This document shows, piece after piece, positions 1 through 7,687 of a DNA stretch of 24,597 bases. Under the pieces are notes generated by a model. It did not search any database. It had not been told where the DNA came from and saw only the letters and a program-made list of their open reading frames with translations. Numbering within the stretch: the first letter of the stretch is position 1; each line of letters opens with the position of its first letter. The stretch comes from an uncultured Prevotella sp. GTDB taxonomy: Bacteria; Bacteroidota; Bacteroidia; Bacteroidales; Bacteroidaceae. The stretch covers positions 1 to 24,597 of the forward strand of contig CAJKDU010000036.1 in the NCBI GenBank assembly GCA_905198745.1, written 5' to 3'. The position numbers and the translations under genes are program-made.

Positions 1-305
1 GCAAGACCTGGGAGACAGTGGGCAACCTGAAGTACAGCAAGACCCAGCGTCTGTTCAAGAAGAGCCGTTTCCACTTGAACGAGTCAGCCCCTGTATACCT
101 CCGCGTGCGTCAGGTGAGCGGTGGTTCTAAGGGCCAGCTCTACGACATCTACGTGATCAGCACCGAAGGCACCAGCACCGCCATCTCCAACGTGAAGGCA
201 GAGAAGGCAGACGCAGCCAAGGTAGGCAAGTTCGTGAAGAACGGCCGCATCTACATCCAGAAGGGCGATGCCCTCTACAATGTAGCCGGCGCACAGGTGA
301 AGTAA
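1..305 (+). CDS. Secreted protein, C-terminal fragment
   Basis: An open frame runs in from the left edge (first full codon at base 3) and stops at 303-305, so about 100 residues are visible and the start lies outside the window. The visible part is a lysine-rich, beta-type region (a YLRVRQVSGG segment, then DIYVIST). It ends in NGRIYIQKGDALYNVAGAQVK-like sequence. Tails of the form NGRIYI...YNxxGxxV are common at the ends of large secreted proteins of Prevotella and relatives, so this is probably the end of an exported protein. The first possible start inside the window is a GTG at 18, but the frame is open upstream of it and I do not treat it as the start. The catalytic or binding role cannot be judged from the fragment. 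A strong terminator follows 23 bases after the stop. Confidence 0.75.
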   Translation, partial: KTWETVGNLKYSKTQRLFKKSRFHLNESAPVYLRVRQVSGGSKGQLYDIYVISTEGTSTAISNVKAEKADAAKVGKFVKNGRIYIQKGDALYNVAGAQVK

Positions 306-328
306 AAAGACAAATAAACCTCTATAAG

Positions 329-363
329 TCGGGGATGCCACGCACAGGATGTGGCATCCCCGA
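329..363 (+). terminator. Intrinsic terminator after the partial secreted-protein gene
   Basis: A perfect 13-bp stem (329-341 with 351-363, core GGGGATGCCAC) closes a 9-base loop. Only a short T run follows, but the stem is long and GC-rich, and it lies directly after the stop at 305. Confidence 0.85.
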
Positions 364-482
364 TTTGCCTAATATGCTTTATGGACAACTTGTTATGGTC
401 ACCAATCTTGTATCTCCGCGCCAATAACATTTGAAGCTATTAAGCATTAGGAGAAGAAAAATTGAAAAAAAACATCAAAAGA

Positions 483-514
483 TTTGGCAGTATGGGGAAA
501 AATCAGTACCTTTG
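483..514 (+). promoter_or_regulatory. Bacteroidota-type promoter for the tRNA-Ser/tRNA-Glu operon
   Basis: TTTG at 483-486 and TACCTTTG at 507-514 are separated by 20 bases, matching the -33 / -7 arrangement of the primary sigma factor of Bacteroidota. The tRNA-Ser gene begins about 50 bases downstream. Confidence 0.8.
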
Positions 515-566
515 CACCGCATTTAAGACCTGTTTGCAGTAAGTTCTCGAAAAGAACAACCGGAAA

Positions 567-653
567 GGAAGTTTGGGTGAGTGGCTGAAACCAGTAGTTT
601 GCTAAACTGCCGTACGGGTAACCGTACCGGGGGTTCGAATCCCCCAGCTTCCG
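567..653 (+). tRNA. tRNA-Ser (anticodon GCT)
   Basis: An 87-nt type II tRNA. The acceptor stem pairs 567-573 with 646-652 and has one T-G wobble; G653 is the discriminator. The anticodon stem pairs 594-598 with 606-610 around a seven-base loop with GCT at 601-603. A long variable arm (GTACGG/CCGTAC) and a GGTTCGAATCC T-loop are present, as expected for tRNA-Ser. CCA is not encoded. It reads AGC/AGU codons and is the first gene of a two-tRNA operon. Confidence 0.96.
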
Positions 654-674
654 CAAATAGATGCACAAAGCCAT

Positions 675-746
675 GGTGGATTCATCTAATGGTTAGGATA
701 CAAGATTCTCAATCTTGGCATAGGGGTTCGATTCCCCTATCCACTA
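675..746 (+). tRNA. tRNA-Glu (anticodon CTC)
   Basis: A 72-nt tRNA starting 21 bases after tRNA-Ser and apparently cotranscribed with it. The acceptor stem pairs 675-681 with 739-745 (first pair G-T) and A746 is the discriminator. The anticodon stem CAAGA/TCTTG (701-705, 713-717) carries CTC at 708-710. The T-arm is AGGGG-TTCGATT-CCCCT. CCA is not encoded. CTC reads GAG and supplements the usual TTC isoacceptor. Confidence 0.95.
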
Positions 747-749
747 CAA

Positions 750-784
750 GAAGACAATTCAGATTACTGAGTTGTCTTCTTTTG
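750..784 (+). terminator. Intrinsic terminator of the tRNA operon
   Basis: A 13-bp stem (750-762 with 767-779, one T-G wobble) closes a 4-base loop and is followed by a short T run. It starts 3 bases after the tRNA-Glu 3' end. Confidence 0.9.
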
Positions 785-802
785 TATCTGGTAGTTTGTA
801 GA

Positions 803-840
803 AAATAAAAAAGGACGACATGATCACTCATGCCGGCCTT
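803..840 (-). terminator. Intrinsic terminator for the small minus-strand gene
   Basis: Read on the minus strand, bases 840-828 pair with 823-811 around a TCAC loop, with one mismatch and one G-U pair. The stem is followed by a T-rich tract (complement of 803-812). It begins 8 bases after the stop of the 31-codon gene. Confidence 0.8.
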
Positions 841-848
841 CTAAGATT

Positions 849-944
849 TTAACGGATGTTGGTATGAACCAAAGTGATAACACTTAATAAAGCCATCGCC
901 ATGACTCCAACCAGCATCGCGGTTGTTTCAAAATCTAATAACAT
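849..944 (-). CDS. Small single-span membrane protein, 31 aa
   Basis: I do not recognise a family. ATG at 944 opens a 31-codon frame ending in TAA at 851-849. The product starts MLLDFETTAML, has a continuous hydrophobic stretch of about 18 residues (roughly 9-26, ending LLSVITLV) and ends in a short polar tail, HTNIR. This is the layout of a single transmembrane peptide. Support for a real gene comes from context. A consensus promoter lies 70-100 bases upstream, a purine-rich AAGGTAAAG-like sequence precedes the ATG, and an intrinsic terminator follows the stop immediately. The unit converges on the tRNA operon. It could instead be a small RNA that happens to contain an open frame, but the hydrophobic composition favours translation. 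Such peptides often modify a larger membrane complex; no partner is evident nearby. Confidence 0.6.
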   Translation of the reverse strand: MLLDFETTAMLVGVMAMALLSVITLVHTNIR

Positions 945-1012
945 AATCTTTACCTTAAATCTATCAAACTACTAACCTAATGAAAAAACGTTGTATTCTC
1001 ACGAACACGTTG

Positions 1013-1058
1013 CAAAGATAGTTATTGTGCTCGTGCACACCAAATGTTTTAAACATTT
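1013..1058 (-). promoter_or_regulatory. Promoter with two palindromes for the small membrane protein
   Basis: On the minus strand TTTG (complement of 1041-1044) and TATCTTTG (complement of 1013-1020) are 20 bases apart, an exact Bacteroidota consensus. An 8-1-8 perfect palindrome (AAATGTTT-T-AAACATTT, 1042-1058) covers the -33 element. A GTGC-N4-GCAC repeat (1027-1038) lies between the boxes. The palindrome is well placed to be an operator; its regulator is unknown. Confidence 0.7.
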
Positions 1059-1218
1059 TTCTCTAATGTTAGCTATTTATTTGATTTTGTTTGGTGAGAA
1101 CTGCATGCAGGATGGGAAAAGCCGGAGAGAGCAAGATTTATTGGCGGATTGCTTGCATATTCCAAAATGAATTGTTGTTTTGCAGAATAATAGAAACCAA
1201 TTATTAAGGAGGACCTTT

Positions 1219-2136
1219 ATGGGACCATATTACGAAAAGTACATACGTTTCGATTGGGCAATGAAACGCCTGCTCCGTAACAAGACGAACCATGCAGTGC
1301 TCGAAGGACTGCTGTATTCACTGATAGGCAGAAAGATAACCATTAAGCACTTTCTGGAAAGCGAAGGCAACCAGGAGGATTCGCTCGACAAGTTCAACCG
1401 TGTGGACATGTTGGCGGAAGACGAGGACGGTGAACTGATAATAGTGGAAATACAGAACAATCACGAGATTACCTATTTCCACCGGATGCTCTATGGCGTG
1501 TCTAAAGCCATTACCGTATATATAGGGCAAGGCGATTCCTATGACAGGGTTCGAAAGATTTATTCCATCAATATAGTCTATTTTGAATTGGGACAAGGCA
1601 AGGATTATGTTTACCATGGACGGACGGTGTTCAGAGGTCTGCACCAACCGCATGACTTGCTGAAACTTTCGGCCAGGCAAAGCGAAAAGTTCTTGGGCAT
1701 CAAAGAGCCTGACAAGGACAAACGCAAGGATGCCGGTGAATTGTTTCCGGAGTATTATATCTTACGGGTGAACGATTTCGACAAGATTGCCACGACTCCC
1801 CTTGACGAATGGATAGAGTTTTTGAAGACAGGCAAGATAGATGATAAAACCAAAGTGGCAGGCCTTACCGAGGCCCGTGAACAACTTAGGGTTGATTCTT
1901 TGCCCGACAAGGACCGTCGTGCATACGAGCGCTATATGGAATCAGTGAGACATATGCGCAGTCTATTCGATACTAGTCATGAGGACGGTTATGATGAAGG
2001 CCGTGCAGAGGGTCTTGAAGCTGGCCGCGCAGAACGAGCTTTGGAAATAGTTAGGAAGTTGAAGGCGTTAGGCATGCCAGACAATCTGATTATGCAGACA
2101 ACAGGTCTGCAGGCATCAGATATTCAGAATCTATAA
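1219..2136 (+). CDS. Rpn-family PD-(D/E)XK nuclease / putative transposase
   Basis: The 305-aa product matches the Rpn (recombination-promoting nuclease, PDDEXK_2) family, whose members are putative transposase-like DNA endonucleases. The N-terminal part is the nuclease fold, with the metal-site motif visible as D63 in NRVDML, followed by E77-I-Q79 in LIIVEIQNN. The C-terminus has the family's glycine/glutamate/alanine-rich helix (DEGRAEGLEAGRAERA) and then a small helical domain, GLQASDIQNL. ATG at 1219 is chosen because AAGGAGGA stands 6 bases upstream; a TTG 39 bases earlier is in frame but has no such site. No inverted repeats bound the gene, so it looks like a solitary resident copy rather than an intact mobile element. 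The gene is probably monocistronic, with no clear -33 element. Confidence 0.85.
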   Translation: MGPYYEKYIRFDWAMKRLLRNKTNHAVLEGLLYSLIGRKITIKHFLESEGNQEDSLDKFNRVDMLAEDEDGELIIVEIQNNHEITYFHRMLYGVSKAITVYIGQGDSYDRVRKIYSINIVYFELGQGKDYVYHGRTVFRGLHQPHDLLKLSARQSEKFLGIKEPDKDKRKDAGELFPEYYILRVNDFDKIATTPLDEWIEFLKTGKIDDKTKVAGLTEAREQLRVDSLPDKDRRAYERYMESVRHMRSLFDTSHEDGYDEGRAEGLEAGRAERALEIVRKLKALGMPDNLIMQTTGLQASDIQNL

Positions 2137-2292
2137 CATAAGTTTTATTGTAGATAGAGGTTTCTTGTTTCGGGATTTGTTCCGGCTCGGAATCACTATT
2201 GTTTTTTGTTTCCATTCTCAGGCTTGTATGTTCGTATCGTTGTCCGAAACTACTTATAAACTAATATAATCGGCAACTTACAGAAGAAAAAC

Positions 2293-2323
2293 TTTGCCGG
2301 TAGAAAAGTTTTCTGTACTTTTG
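2293..2323 (+). promoter_or_regulatory. Promoter of the PCMD/Omp85/pEtN-transferase operon
   Basis: TTTG (2293-2296) and TACTTTTG (2316-2323) are 19 bases apart, a consensus Bacteroidota promoter. A perfect 6-1-6 palindrome AGAAAA-G-TTTTCT (2302-2314) fills the spacer and could be an operator. The start codon follows about 30 bases downstream. Confidence 0.8.
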
Positions 2324-2354
2324 CAGTGTAATAGGTATTATATTGTTATTAAGA

Positions 2355-3317
2355 ATGAGACATCAACACATTGCATGGATGCTATTAATTGTATCCATGG
2401 CCTGCACAGTCAAAGCAGAATCAACAGAAAAATTTGTACCGTTCAGGTATGGTAACATGGATAATTGGGTAGTGAGAAACATCAAGGAGTCGGCGATTAT
2501 CGGCGGTAAGACTAAGACTCTTTATGAGATAGCTCCCAATCATACTATCAACGCAAACACCCCTTACACCAATATGGGAGGTTCCCCTTGGGGTACGTCC
2601 AATGTGCTGGCCAAGGTGGCCGGCATCACTAAGACCAACACGTCTGTGTATCGTGACCGCCACGGCTCCGGCTATTGTGCCAAGATGGAAACCCATTTGG
2701 AAAGTTGCAAGGTGCTTGGCTTGGTAAACATCAAGGTGCTTGCTGCCGGATCTATCTTCCTGGGTGACATGAAGGAGCCCATTACCGGTACCAAAGACGG
2801 ACCGAAGGCACTCAATTTCGGCATTCCTTTTACACAGCGCCCCAAGGCTCTCCAATTTGACTATAAGGTTAAGGTGAGCGGGGCAGCCAATCGTATCAAG
2901 GAAACTGGCTTCAGCAAAGTATCCACTGTTCCCGGCAAAGACTATTGTGTGGCACTGCTTATCTTGCAACATCGCACGGAAGACGCCAAGGGCAACATTA
3001 CCGCCAAGCGGGTCGGCACGATGGTGGCACGTTTCGGTACATCTACCAATGGATGGATAGAAGATGCCAAGTTCCCTATCCTCTATGGTGATATTCGCCG
3101 CAACTCCCATTACAATGTCTCGTCGATGGGACTGCGCAGTTGTGACTATGCGCGCAACAAGAAAGGCAAGAATGTGCTGGTGAAAGAAGTGGGGTGGGCA
3201 TCGGCCAATGAGGCACCCACTCATCTCATCGTGCAGTTCTCTTCAAGTCATGGCGGAGCCTATATCGGAAGCCTTGGCAACACCTTCTGGGTGGACAACG
3301 TGGGATTAGTCTATTAA
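2355..3317 (+). CDS. PCMD-domain secreted protein
   Basis: The 320-aa product begins with a signal peptide (MRHQHIAWMLLIVSMACTVKA, cleavage probably before E22). The rest resembles the PCMD domain (putative carbohydrate metabolism domain), which is restricted to Bacteroidota and beta-sandwich in type. Family-like landmarks are a GYCAKMET segment, a GSIFLG segment, LNFGIPFTQRPKALQFDYK, a central CVALLILQHR strand, and the end motif GGAYIGSLGNTFWVDNVGLVY, where the family has a G..GS..WVDE..L.Y tail. ATG at 2355 is preferred over a TTG 12 bases upstream because it gives a compact signal peptide. It is the first gene of a three-gene run with gaps of 11 and 17 bases, so it probably works at the cell envelope. 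Its ligand cannot be read from the sequence. Confidence 0.75.
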   Translation: MRHQHIAWMLLIVSMACTVKAESTEKFVPFRYGNMDNWVVRNIKESAIIGGKTKTLYEIAPNHTINANTPYTNMGGSPWGTSNVLAKVAGITKTNTSVYRDRHGSGYCAKMETHLESCKVLGLVNIKVLAAGSIFLGDMKEPITGTKDGPKALNFGIPFTQRPKALQFDYKVKVSGAANRIKETGFSKVSTVPGKDYCVALLILQHRTEDAKGNITAKRVGTMVARFGTSTNGWIEDAKFPILYGDIRRNSHYNVSSMGLRSCDYARNKKGKNVLVKEVGWASANEAPTHLIVQFSSSHGGAYIGSLGNTFWVDNVGLVY

Positions 3318-3328
3318 GATATATATAA

Positions 3329-4516
3329 ATGTGTAAAGTCTTTCTCGCCATATTGTTGTTGCTTGCACTTGCTTGCCCGGCAAGTGCCGACGGCATGTCG
3401 ACAATTCTTGAAGTGGCCGACCAAGCGGGCACGACCAATGATTCCGTCGCTATTCCAGTTAAGCGGAACCTTGTCAGCCGTTTCCTTGCCTACTTCAACG
3501 ATGCCAACAAGAACAAGAAGCACCGTCGTTTCGACTTCAGTGTCATTGGTGGTCCGCATTATAGTACGGACACCAAGTTTGGCATTGGCTTGGTGGCGGC
3601 AGGACTCTACCATTCCGACACGCTCGACACGGCTCTGCCGCCAAGCAATGTTTCCATATTCAGCGACTTCTCGTCGGTGGGATTCTGGTTGCTTGGCATA
3701 CGGGGCACCCACATTTTCCCGTACGACCGCTACCGCCTGTCCTACACCACCTACTTCTATTCCTTCCCGGCAGACTTCTGGGGAATAGGTTATGAGAGGG
3801 GCAATGACGATACTAACAAAATCAAGATGAAGCGGTGGCAGATGCGTGGCAAGGTGGATTTCTTGTGGCAGTTGACAGACGGATTGTTTTTGGGGCCCAC
3901 TTTGGCCTACGATTTCGTCAGGGGAAAGAACATCAACCGTCCGGAATTGCTTAACGGCCAGGACCGCACGACCCACAATCTGGGCATAGGCGTGACCATC
4001 GGCTATGACACCCGCGATGTGATGACCAATCCCCACAAGGGCGTGTATCTGAGTCTCTCCCAGTCGTTCCGTCCCAAGTTTTTAGGCAACAAGTATGCTT
4101 TTGCCACTACGGAGCTGCAACTCGACGGCTACCAACGACTCTGGCGAGGAGCTATTCTGGCGGGAGACTTCCGCACGGCGTTCAACTTCGGCAACCCCTC
4201 ATGGTCCATGATGGCCCTGTTGGGCAACTCCTATTCCATGCGTGGCTATTACGAAGGACGCTACCGCGACAAGCACAAAATGGAAATACAAGCCGAACTG
4301 CGACAGCATGTGTGGAAACGCAACAGCCTTACTGCCTGGGTAGGAGCCGGAACCGTGTTCGACAAGTTCAGCCATCTTTACTTCCGCCACCTGCTGCCCA
4401 ATTATGGAGTAGGCTACCGGTGGGAGTTCAAGAAAGACGTGAATGTGCGTCTTGACTATGGCTTCGGTAAGGCAGGACAATCGGGATTTATGTTTAACAT
4501 CAACGAAGCATTTTAA
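3329..4516 (+). CDS. BamA/TamA (Omp85) family outer-membrane barrel, no POTRA
   Basis: The 395-aa product has a short signal peptide (MCKVFLAILLLLALACPASA). After a linker of about 45 residues, a barrel domain begins at FDFSVIGGPHYSTDTKFGIG. The region GYDTRDVMTNPHKGVYLSLS matches the strand pattern of the surface-antigen/bacterial Omp85 barrel, and the protein ends FMFNINEAF with the terminal phenylalanine expected of outer-membrane barrels. At about 400 residues there is no room for the POTRA repeats of true BamA (about 800 aa). It is therefore an accessory Omp85 relative, a common type in Bacteroidota, rather than the essential assembly factor. It starts 11 bases after the PCMD gene and ends 17 bases before the phosphoethanolamine transferase gene. 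That spacing suggests shared transcription and a shared role in surface protein or lipid export; the exact cargo is unknown. Confidence 0.85.
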   Translation: MCKVFLAILLLLALACPASADGMSTILEVADQAGTTNDSVAIPVKRNLVSRFLAYFNDANKNKKHRRFDFSVIGGPHYSTDTKFGIGLVAAGLYHSDTLDTALPPSNVSIFSDFSSVGFWLLGIRGTHIFPYDRYRLSYTTYFYSFPADFWGIGYERGNDDTNKIKMKRWQMRGKVDFLWQLTDGLFLGPTLAYDFVRGKNINRPELLNGQDRTTHNLGIGVTIGYDTRDVMTNPHKGVYLSLSQSFRPKFLGNKYAFATTELQLDGYQRLWRGAILAGDFRTAFNFGNPSWSMMALLGNSYSMRGYYEGRYRDKHKMEIQAELRQHVWKRNSLTAWVGAGTVFDKFSHLYFRHLLPNYGVGYRWEFKKDVNVRLDYGFGKAGQSGFMFNINEAF

Positions 4517-4533
4517 AAATACAATCATATAAG

Positions 4534-6240
4534 ATGATAAGTTTATACACGGTGAAACAGTTCGTCACCGCCCCCAAGACACTTTTTTTTCTTACTTTTG
4601 TCACGCTCCTTGTGCCTAATGTGGCGCTCTGCCTGACTGAGCATCTCTCGGTGCTTGCCAGCATGGTCAACGTGCTGTTGCCCTTGGGCGTTTATTGGCT
4701 ATTGATGACACTCTCCGGCAAGCCGGGCAAGATGACCTGGATATTGTTCCCGCTCATCTTTTTTGCAGCCTTCCAGATAGTGCTCCTCTATCTCTTTGGC
4801 CGTGGGGTGATAGCAGTAGACATGTTTCTCAATCTGGCCACCACCAATCCCACAGAAGCGGGCGAACTGCTCGACAATCTGCTGCCCGGCGTGGTGAGCG
4901 TGTTCGTGCTCTATCTGCCTGTGCTGATACTGGGTGTCCTGTCGATTCTGAACAAGAAACGCCTTTCATCCGCGTTCCTCCGTCGTCAGCGTCGCTACAG
5001 TCTTGTGGCCTTGACCCTTGGTGCGGTGCTTGCCGTCGTGTGCAAACTGGGTAATCGCGACTACAAGTTTTCCGACCAACTCTTTCCCGCCAACGTGTGC
5101 TACAACCTGTGGCTTGCCATAGAACGGACGGGCAAGACCAACGGCTATGAGACTACGGCAGCCCGTTTCCGCTACTATGCCCATTCCATTCACACCACCG
5201 ACAGTGCGGAAGTCTACGTGCTGGTCATTGGCGAGACGGCGCGTGCAGAAGAGTTCGGCATCTACGGCTATCGGCGCAATACCACCCCTTTGCTCGCCAA
5301 GACCGATGGCCTGACCGTATTCACCCATGTGCTTACCCAGTCGAACACCACTCACAAGAGCGTGCCCATGCTACTCTCGCTTGCTACTGCCGAAGACTAC
5401 GACTGCATCTACTGGACACGTGGTGTCATCAGTGCTTTCCGCGAGGCAGGATTCCACACCACATTCCTTTCCAACCAACGTCCCAACCACTCGTTTATCG
5501 ACATCTTTGGCAAAGAAGCTGACGACTGCCGCTTTATCAAGGAGTCGCTTCCCGAGGACAGCAATGTGCTCGACATGTCGTTGCTCGCCATGTTGAAAGA
5601 CGTGCTGAAGCAGAGACACAACAAGCAACTTGTGGTGCTCCACACCTACGGCTCGCATTTCAACTATCGTGAACGCTATCCGCAAACGGATGCCTACTGG
5701 AAGCCGGAGTCTGATGCCAGCGCCCAATACAGCAACCGTCGGCAGTTGCTCAATGCCTACGACAACACGATTCGCTATACCGACCGCTTGCTCTCAGGCA
5801 TTATCCGTGCCATAGCCGACAAGCACTGCACGGCAGCGTTGCTTTATACTTCCGACCACGGAGAGAACATCTTCGATGATGAACGACAGTTATTCCTCCA
5901 TGCCTCTCCCGTTCCTTCATGCCATGAACTGTGGGTGCCGTTCATCACCTGGACTTCCCGAGCGTATGCAGCCAAGCATCCCGACATGGTGCGTGCGCTT
6001 CATGCCAACCGCACCCAGCCAGTGCAAAGCAGTGTCTCGACCATTCACACCTTGCTCCAAATGGCAGGTATAGCCACACCTTGCCTGCAAAAGGACAAGT
6101 CTTTGGCATCGCCAGACTATCATTGTGGCAAGCGTCACTATCTCAACGACCACAATCAGCCTTTGCCGCTCGGCAAGACAGGCATGACGGGTCTCGACTT
6201 CAGGTATCTGCATCAATGGGGAGTGACCAATTTGGATTAA
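4534..6240 (+). CDS. Phosphoethanolamine transferase (EptA-like, sulfatase fold)
   Basis: This family transfers phosphoethanolamine from phosphatidylethanolamine to lipid A or other surface glycans, with the catalytic domain in the periplasm. The 568-aa protein has about five N-terminal membrane spans (roughly 17-34, 40-60, 70-90, 116-137, 155-171). A soluble alkaline-phosphatase/sulfatase domain follows. Catalytic landmarks are E234 in VLVIGETAR, the likely nucleophile T272 or T273 in SNTTHKSVP, H375 in HTYGSHF, and D441-H442 in TSDHGEN. Length and order match EptA/MCR-type enzymes. Such changes lower the negative charge of lipid A and commonly raise resistance to cationic peptides; that role here is inference. 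It is the last gene of a probable operon with the PCMD and Omp85 genes. No clear terminator follows. Confidence 0.88.
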   Translation: MISLYTVKQFVTAPKTLFFLTFVTLLVPNVALCLTEHLSVLASMVNVLLPLGVYWLLMTLSGKPGKMTWILFPLIFFAAFQIVLLYLFGRGVIAVDMFLNLATTNPTEAGELLDNLLPGVVSVFVLYLPVLILGVLSILNKKRLSSAFLRRQRRYSLVALTLGAVLAVVCKLGNRDYKFSDQLFPANVCYNLWLAIERTGKTNGYETTAARFRYYAHSIHTTDSAEVYVLVIGETARAEEFGIYGYRRNTTPLLAKTDGLTVFTHVLTQSNTTHKSVPMLLSLATAEDYDCIYWTRGVISAFREAGFHTTFLSNQRPNHSFIDIFGKEADDCRFIKESLPEDSNVLDMSLLAMLKDVLKQRHNKQLVVLHTYGSHFNYRERYPQTDAYWKPESDASAQYSNRRQLLNAYDNTIRYTDRLLSGIIRAIADKHCTAALLYTSDHGENIFDDERQLFLHASPVPSCHELWVPFITWTSRAYAAKHPDMVRALHANRTQPVQSSVSTIHTLLQMAGIATPCLQKDKSLASPDYHCGKRHYLNDHNQPLPLGKTGMTGLDFRYLHQWGVTNLD

Positions 6241-6330
6241 GCAGGATTAAAGATGCCTGACACGTTGGCGGCATGAACGGACAGAAGTATTTATTCTTGC
6301 CGATGAAAGACAACTTCCGTTTTTTTGCAT

Positions 6331-6338
6331 TAACTTTG
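6331..6338 (+). promoter_or_regulatory. -7 element upstream of the hydrolase fusion gene
   Basis: TAACTTTG lies 23 bases before the ATG and matches the Bacteroidota -7 box. No convincing -33 TTTG is seen at the usual distance. Confidence 0.5.
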
Positions 6339-6361
6339 CAGCCGAAAAGGAGAACAAGACA

Positions 6362-7363
6362 ATGGAAAACAAATATCAGACCCAGTTTCCTCTACTGATG
6401 GAGGGCAAAAAGATTATGTATGTGCATGGATTCGGTTCCTCAGCTCAGTCGGGCACGGTGAAACTGCTCCGCCAGCTGATGCCCAATGCCACTGTTGTGG
6501 CCAAGGACCTGCCCATTCACCCTGAAGAAGCCATGGCATTACTTCGCCAGCTCTGCCAGACAGAGCAGCCCGATCTGATTATCGGCTCGTCCATGGGTGC
6601 CATGTACACGGAGATGCTCTATGGCTATGACCGCATTCTTGTCAATCCTGCCTTCCAAATGGGCGACACTATGATGAAACACGACATGCTGGGCAAGCAG
6701 ACCTTTCTGAATCCGCGTGAAGACGGCGTGCAGGACTTCATCGTCACCAAATCGACCGTTAAAGAATATAAGGAAATAACAGAACAGTGCTTTTCCGGGG
6801 TGAACGACGACGAGCGCCGGCGTGTGTTCGGCCTGTTCGGCGACAAGGATCCACTGGTCAACACTTTCGACCTCTTCCGTCAGCACTATCCTCAAGCCAT
6901 GCATTTCCATGGAGAGCACCAACTGATAGACTCCGTAGCCATTCACTATCTCACTCCCGTCATCCGCTGGATTGACGACCGGCAGGAAGGCCGCGAACGT
7001 CCGGTGGTCTACATCACCCTTGAAGCCTTGAAAGACAGCTATGGCAAGCCGCGCGCCAGCATGCACAAGGCGTTTGAGAACATTATCCAGAACTACAACA
7101 TCTATATCCTCGCACCGGCTCCTACCAACGACCATCAGAGCATCACCGATGCGCAAGCCTGGTGTGAGGAATACCTGAGCACACCAGCCCACGACCACCT
7201 GATGTTCACCAATGCGCTCAATCTCATTTATGGCGACTACCTCATTACCACCCAAGGTGCAGACAAGGACCAGTTCATGGGCACGACCATTGAGATTGGC
7301 AGCGACGAATTCAAGACCTGGGAGGAAATCATCGTCTTCTTCGACCGGTTGGGCGGTCAGTAG
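6362..7363 (+). CDS. YqiA-like alpha/beta hydrolase fused to degenerate HAD-like domain
   Basis: The N-terminal 200 residues resemble the YqiA/YcfP (UPF0227) alpha/beta hydrolases. YVHGFGSS forms the oxyanion region, and the apparent triad is S77 in GSSMG, D163 in GDKDP and H186 in GEHQL. Members act on small esters, but the natural substrate is unclear. From about residue 214 to 333 a second domain resembles the 5'(3')-deoxyribonucleotidase (NT5C) branch of HAD phosphatases: YNIYILAPAPTN, LMFTNALNLIYGDYLI and a WEEIIVFFDRL end. Its catalytic residues look lost. Where HADs have DxDGV the sequence is YITLEAL (217-223), and the usual GDYLIDD reads GDYLITT (291-297). The second domain is therefore probably non-catalytic. 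ATG at 6362 has a GGAGAA-type site 9 bases upstream. It converges with the next gene, 32 bases away. Confidence 0.78.
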   Translation: MENKYQTQFPLLMEGKKIMYVHGFGSSAQSGTVKLLRQLMPNATVVAKDLPIHPEEAMALLRQLCQTEQPDLIIGSSMGAMYTEMLYGYDRILVNPAFQMGDTMMKHDMLGKQTFLNPREDGVQDFIVTKSTVKEYKEITEQCFSGVNDDERRRVFGLFGDKDPLVNTFDLFRQHYPQAMHFHGEHQLIDSVAIHYLTPVIRWIDDRQEGRERPVVYITLEALKDSYGKPRASMHKAFENIIQNYNIYILAPAPTNDHQSITDAQAWCEEYLSTPAHDHLMFTNALNLIYGDYLITTQGADKDQFMGTTIEIGSDEFKTWEEIIVFFDRLGGQ

Positions 7364-7395
7364 TGGGCAGGCCCTTGGCTTTCGGCGGTGGCTCC

Positions 7396-7647
7396 TTATG
7401 TTCCGAGCATCCCTTCCAGTCGCTCTATTGCCAAAGGCATGTCGTGGGCGAACGACAGGTGGTCGAGCAGAAATTGCGGGTTGCCGTTGGCCAGTTGTTC
7501 ATAGAGTTCCTGGTTCATACCTTCCACGTATTGGGCAATGGCATACTCAATGTCGTCCTGTTGACTCGGAATGGTGGAGTGCTCATACACCCTCCATTTC
7601 TGGTGAAAGAAGCAATAAGCAGCTTCGATGCTGTCTTGGGTAATCAT
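7396..7647 (-). CDS. Conserved small hypothetical protein, 83 aa
   Basis: The product starts MITQDSIEAAYCFFHQKWRV and continues YEHSTIPSQQDDIEYAIAQYV, ending IERLEGMLGT. It is soluble, acidic and mostly helical by composition, with no signal peptide. Small proteins of this pattern (SFFHQKWRVYEHS...DDIEYAI) occur widely in Bacteroides and Prevotella without a known function, from memory rather than a search. The ATG at 7647 is chosen because it begins at the conserved part; an in-frame ATG at 7686 would add 13 residues and falls just after a long hairpin. No separate promoter is visible. The gene probably shares the tRNA-Arg transcript, which starts about 180 bases upstream on the same strand. 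Confidence 0.72.
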   Translation of the reverse strand: MITQDSIEAAYCFFHQKWRVYEHSTIPSQQDDIEYAIAQYVEGMNQELYEQLANGNPQFLLDHLSFAHDMPLAIERLEGMLGT

Positions 7648-7687
7648 GCAAGCTAATGATAATGGTGAAAAAGACGGCTGTGTCATG

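Noticed and set aside
1081..2240. Complete insertion sequence around the Rpn gene
   Set aside because: No terminal inverted repeats or target duplications are seen; CTGCATGCAG at 1101-1110 is an isolated palindrome.
3314..4036. Minus-strand open frame of 240 codons
   Set aside because: Antisense to the Omp85-type barrel gene, without a promoter or family match.
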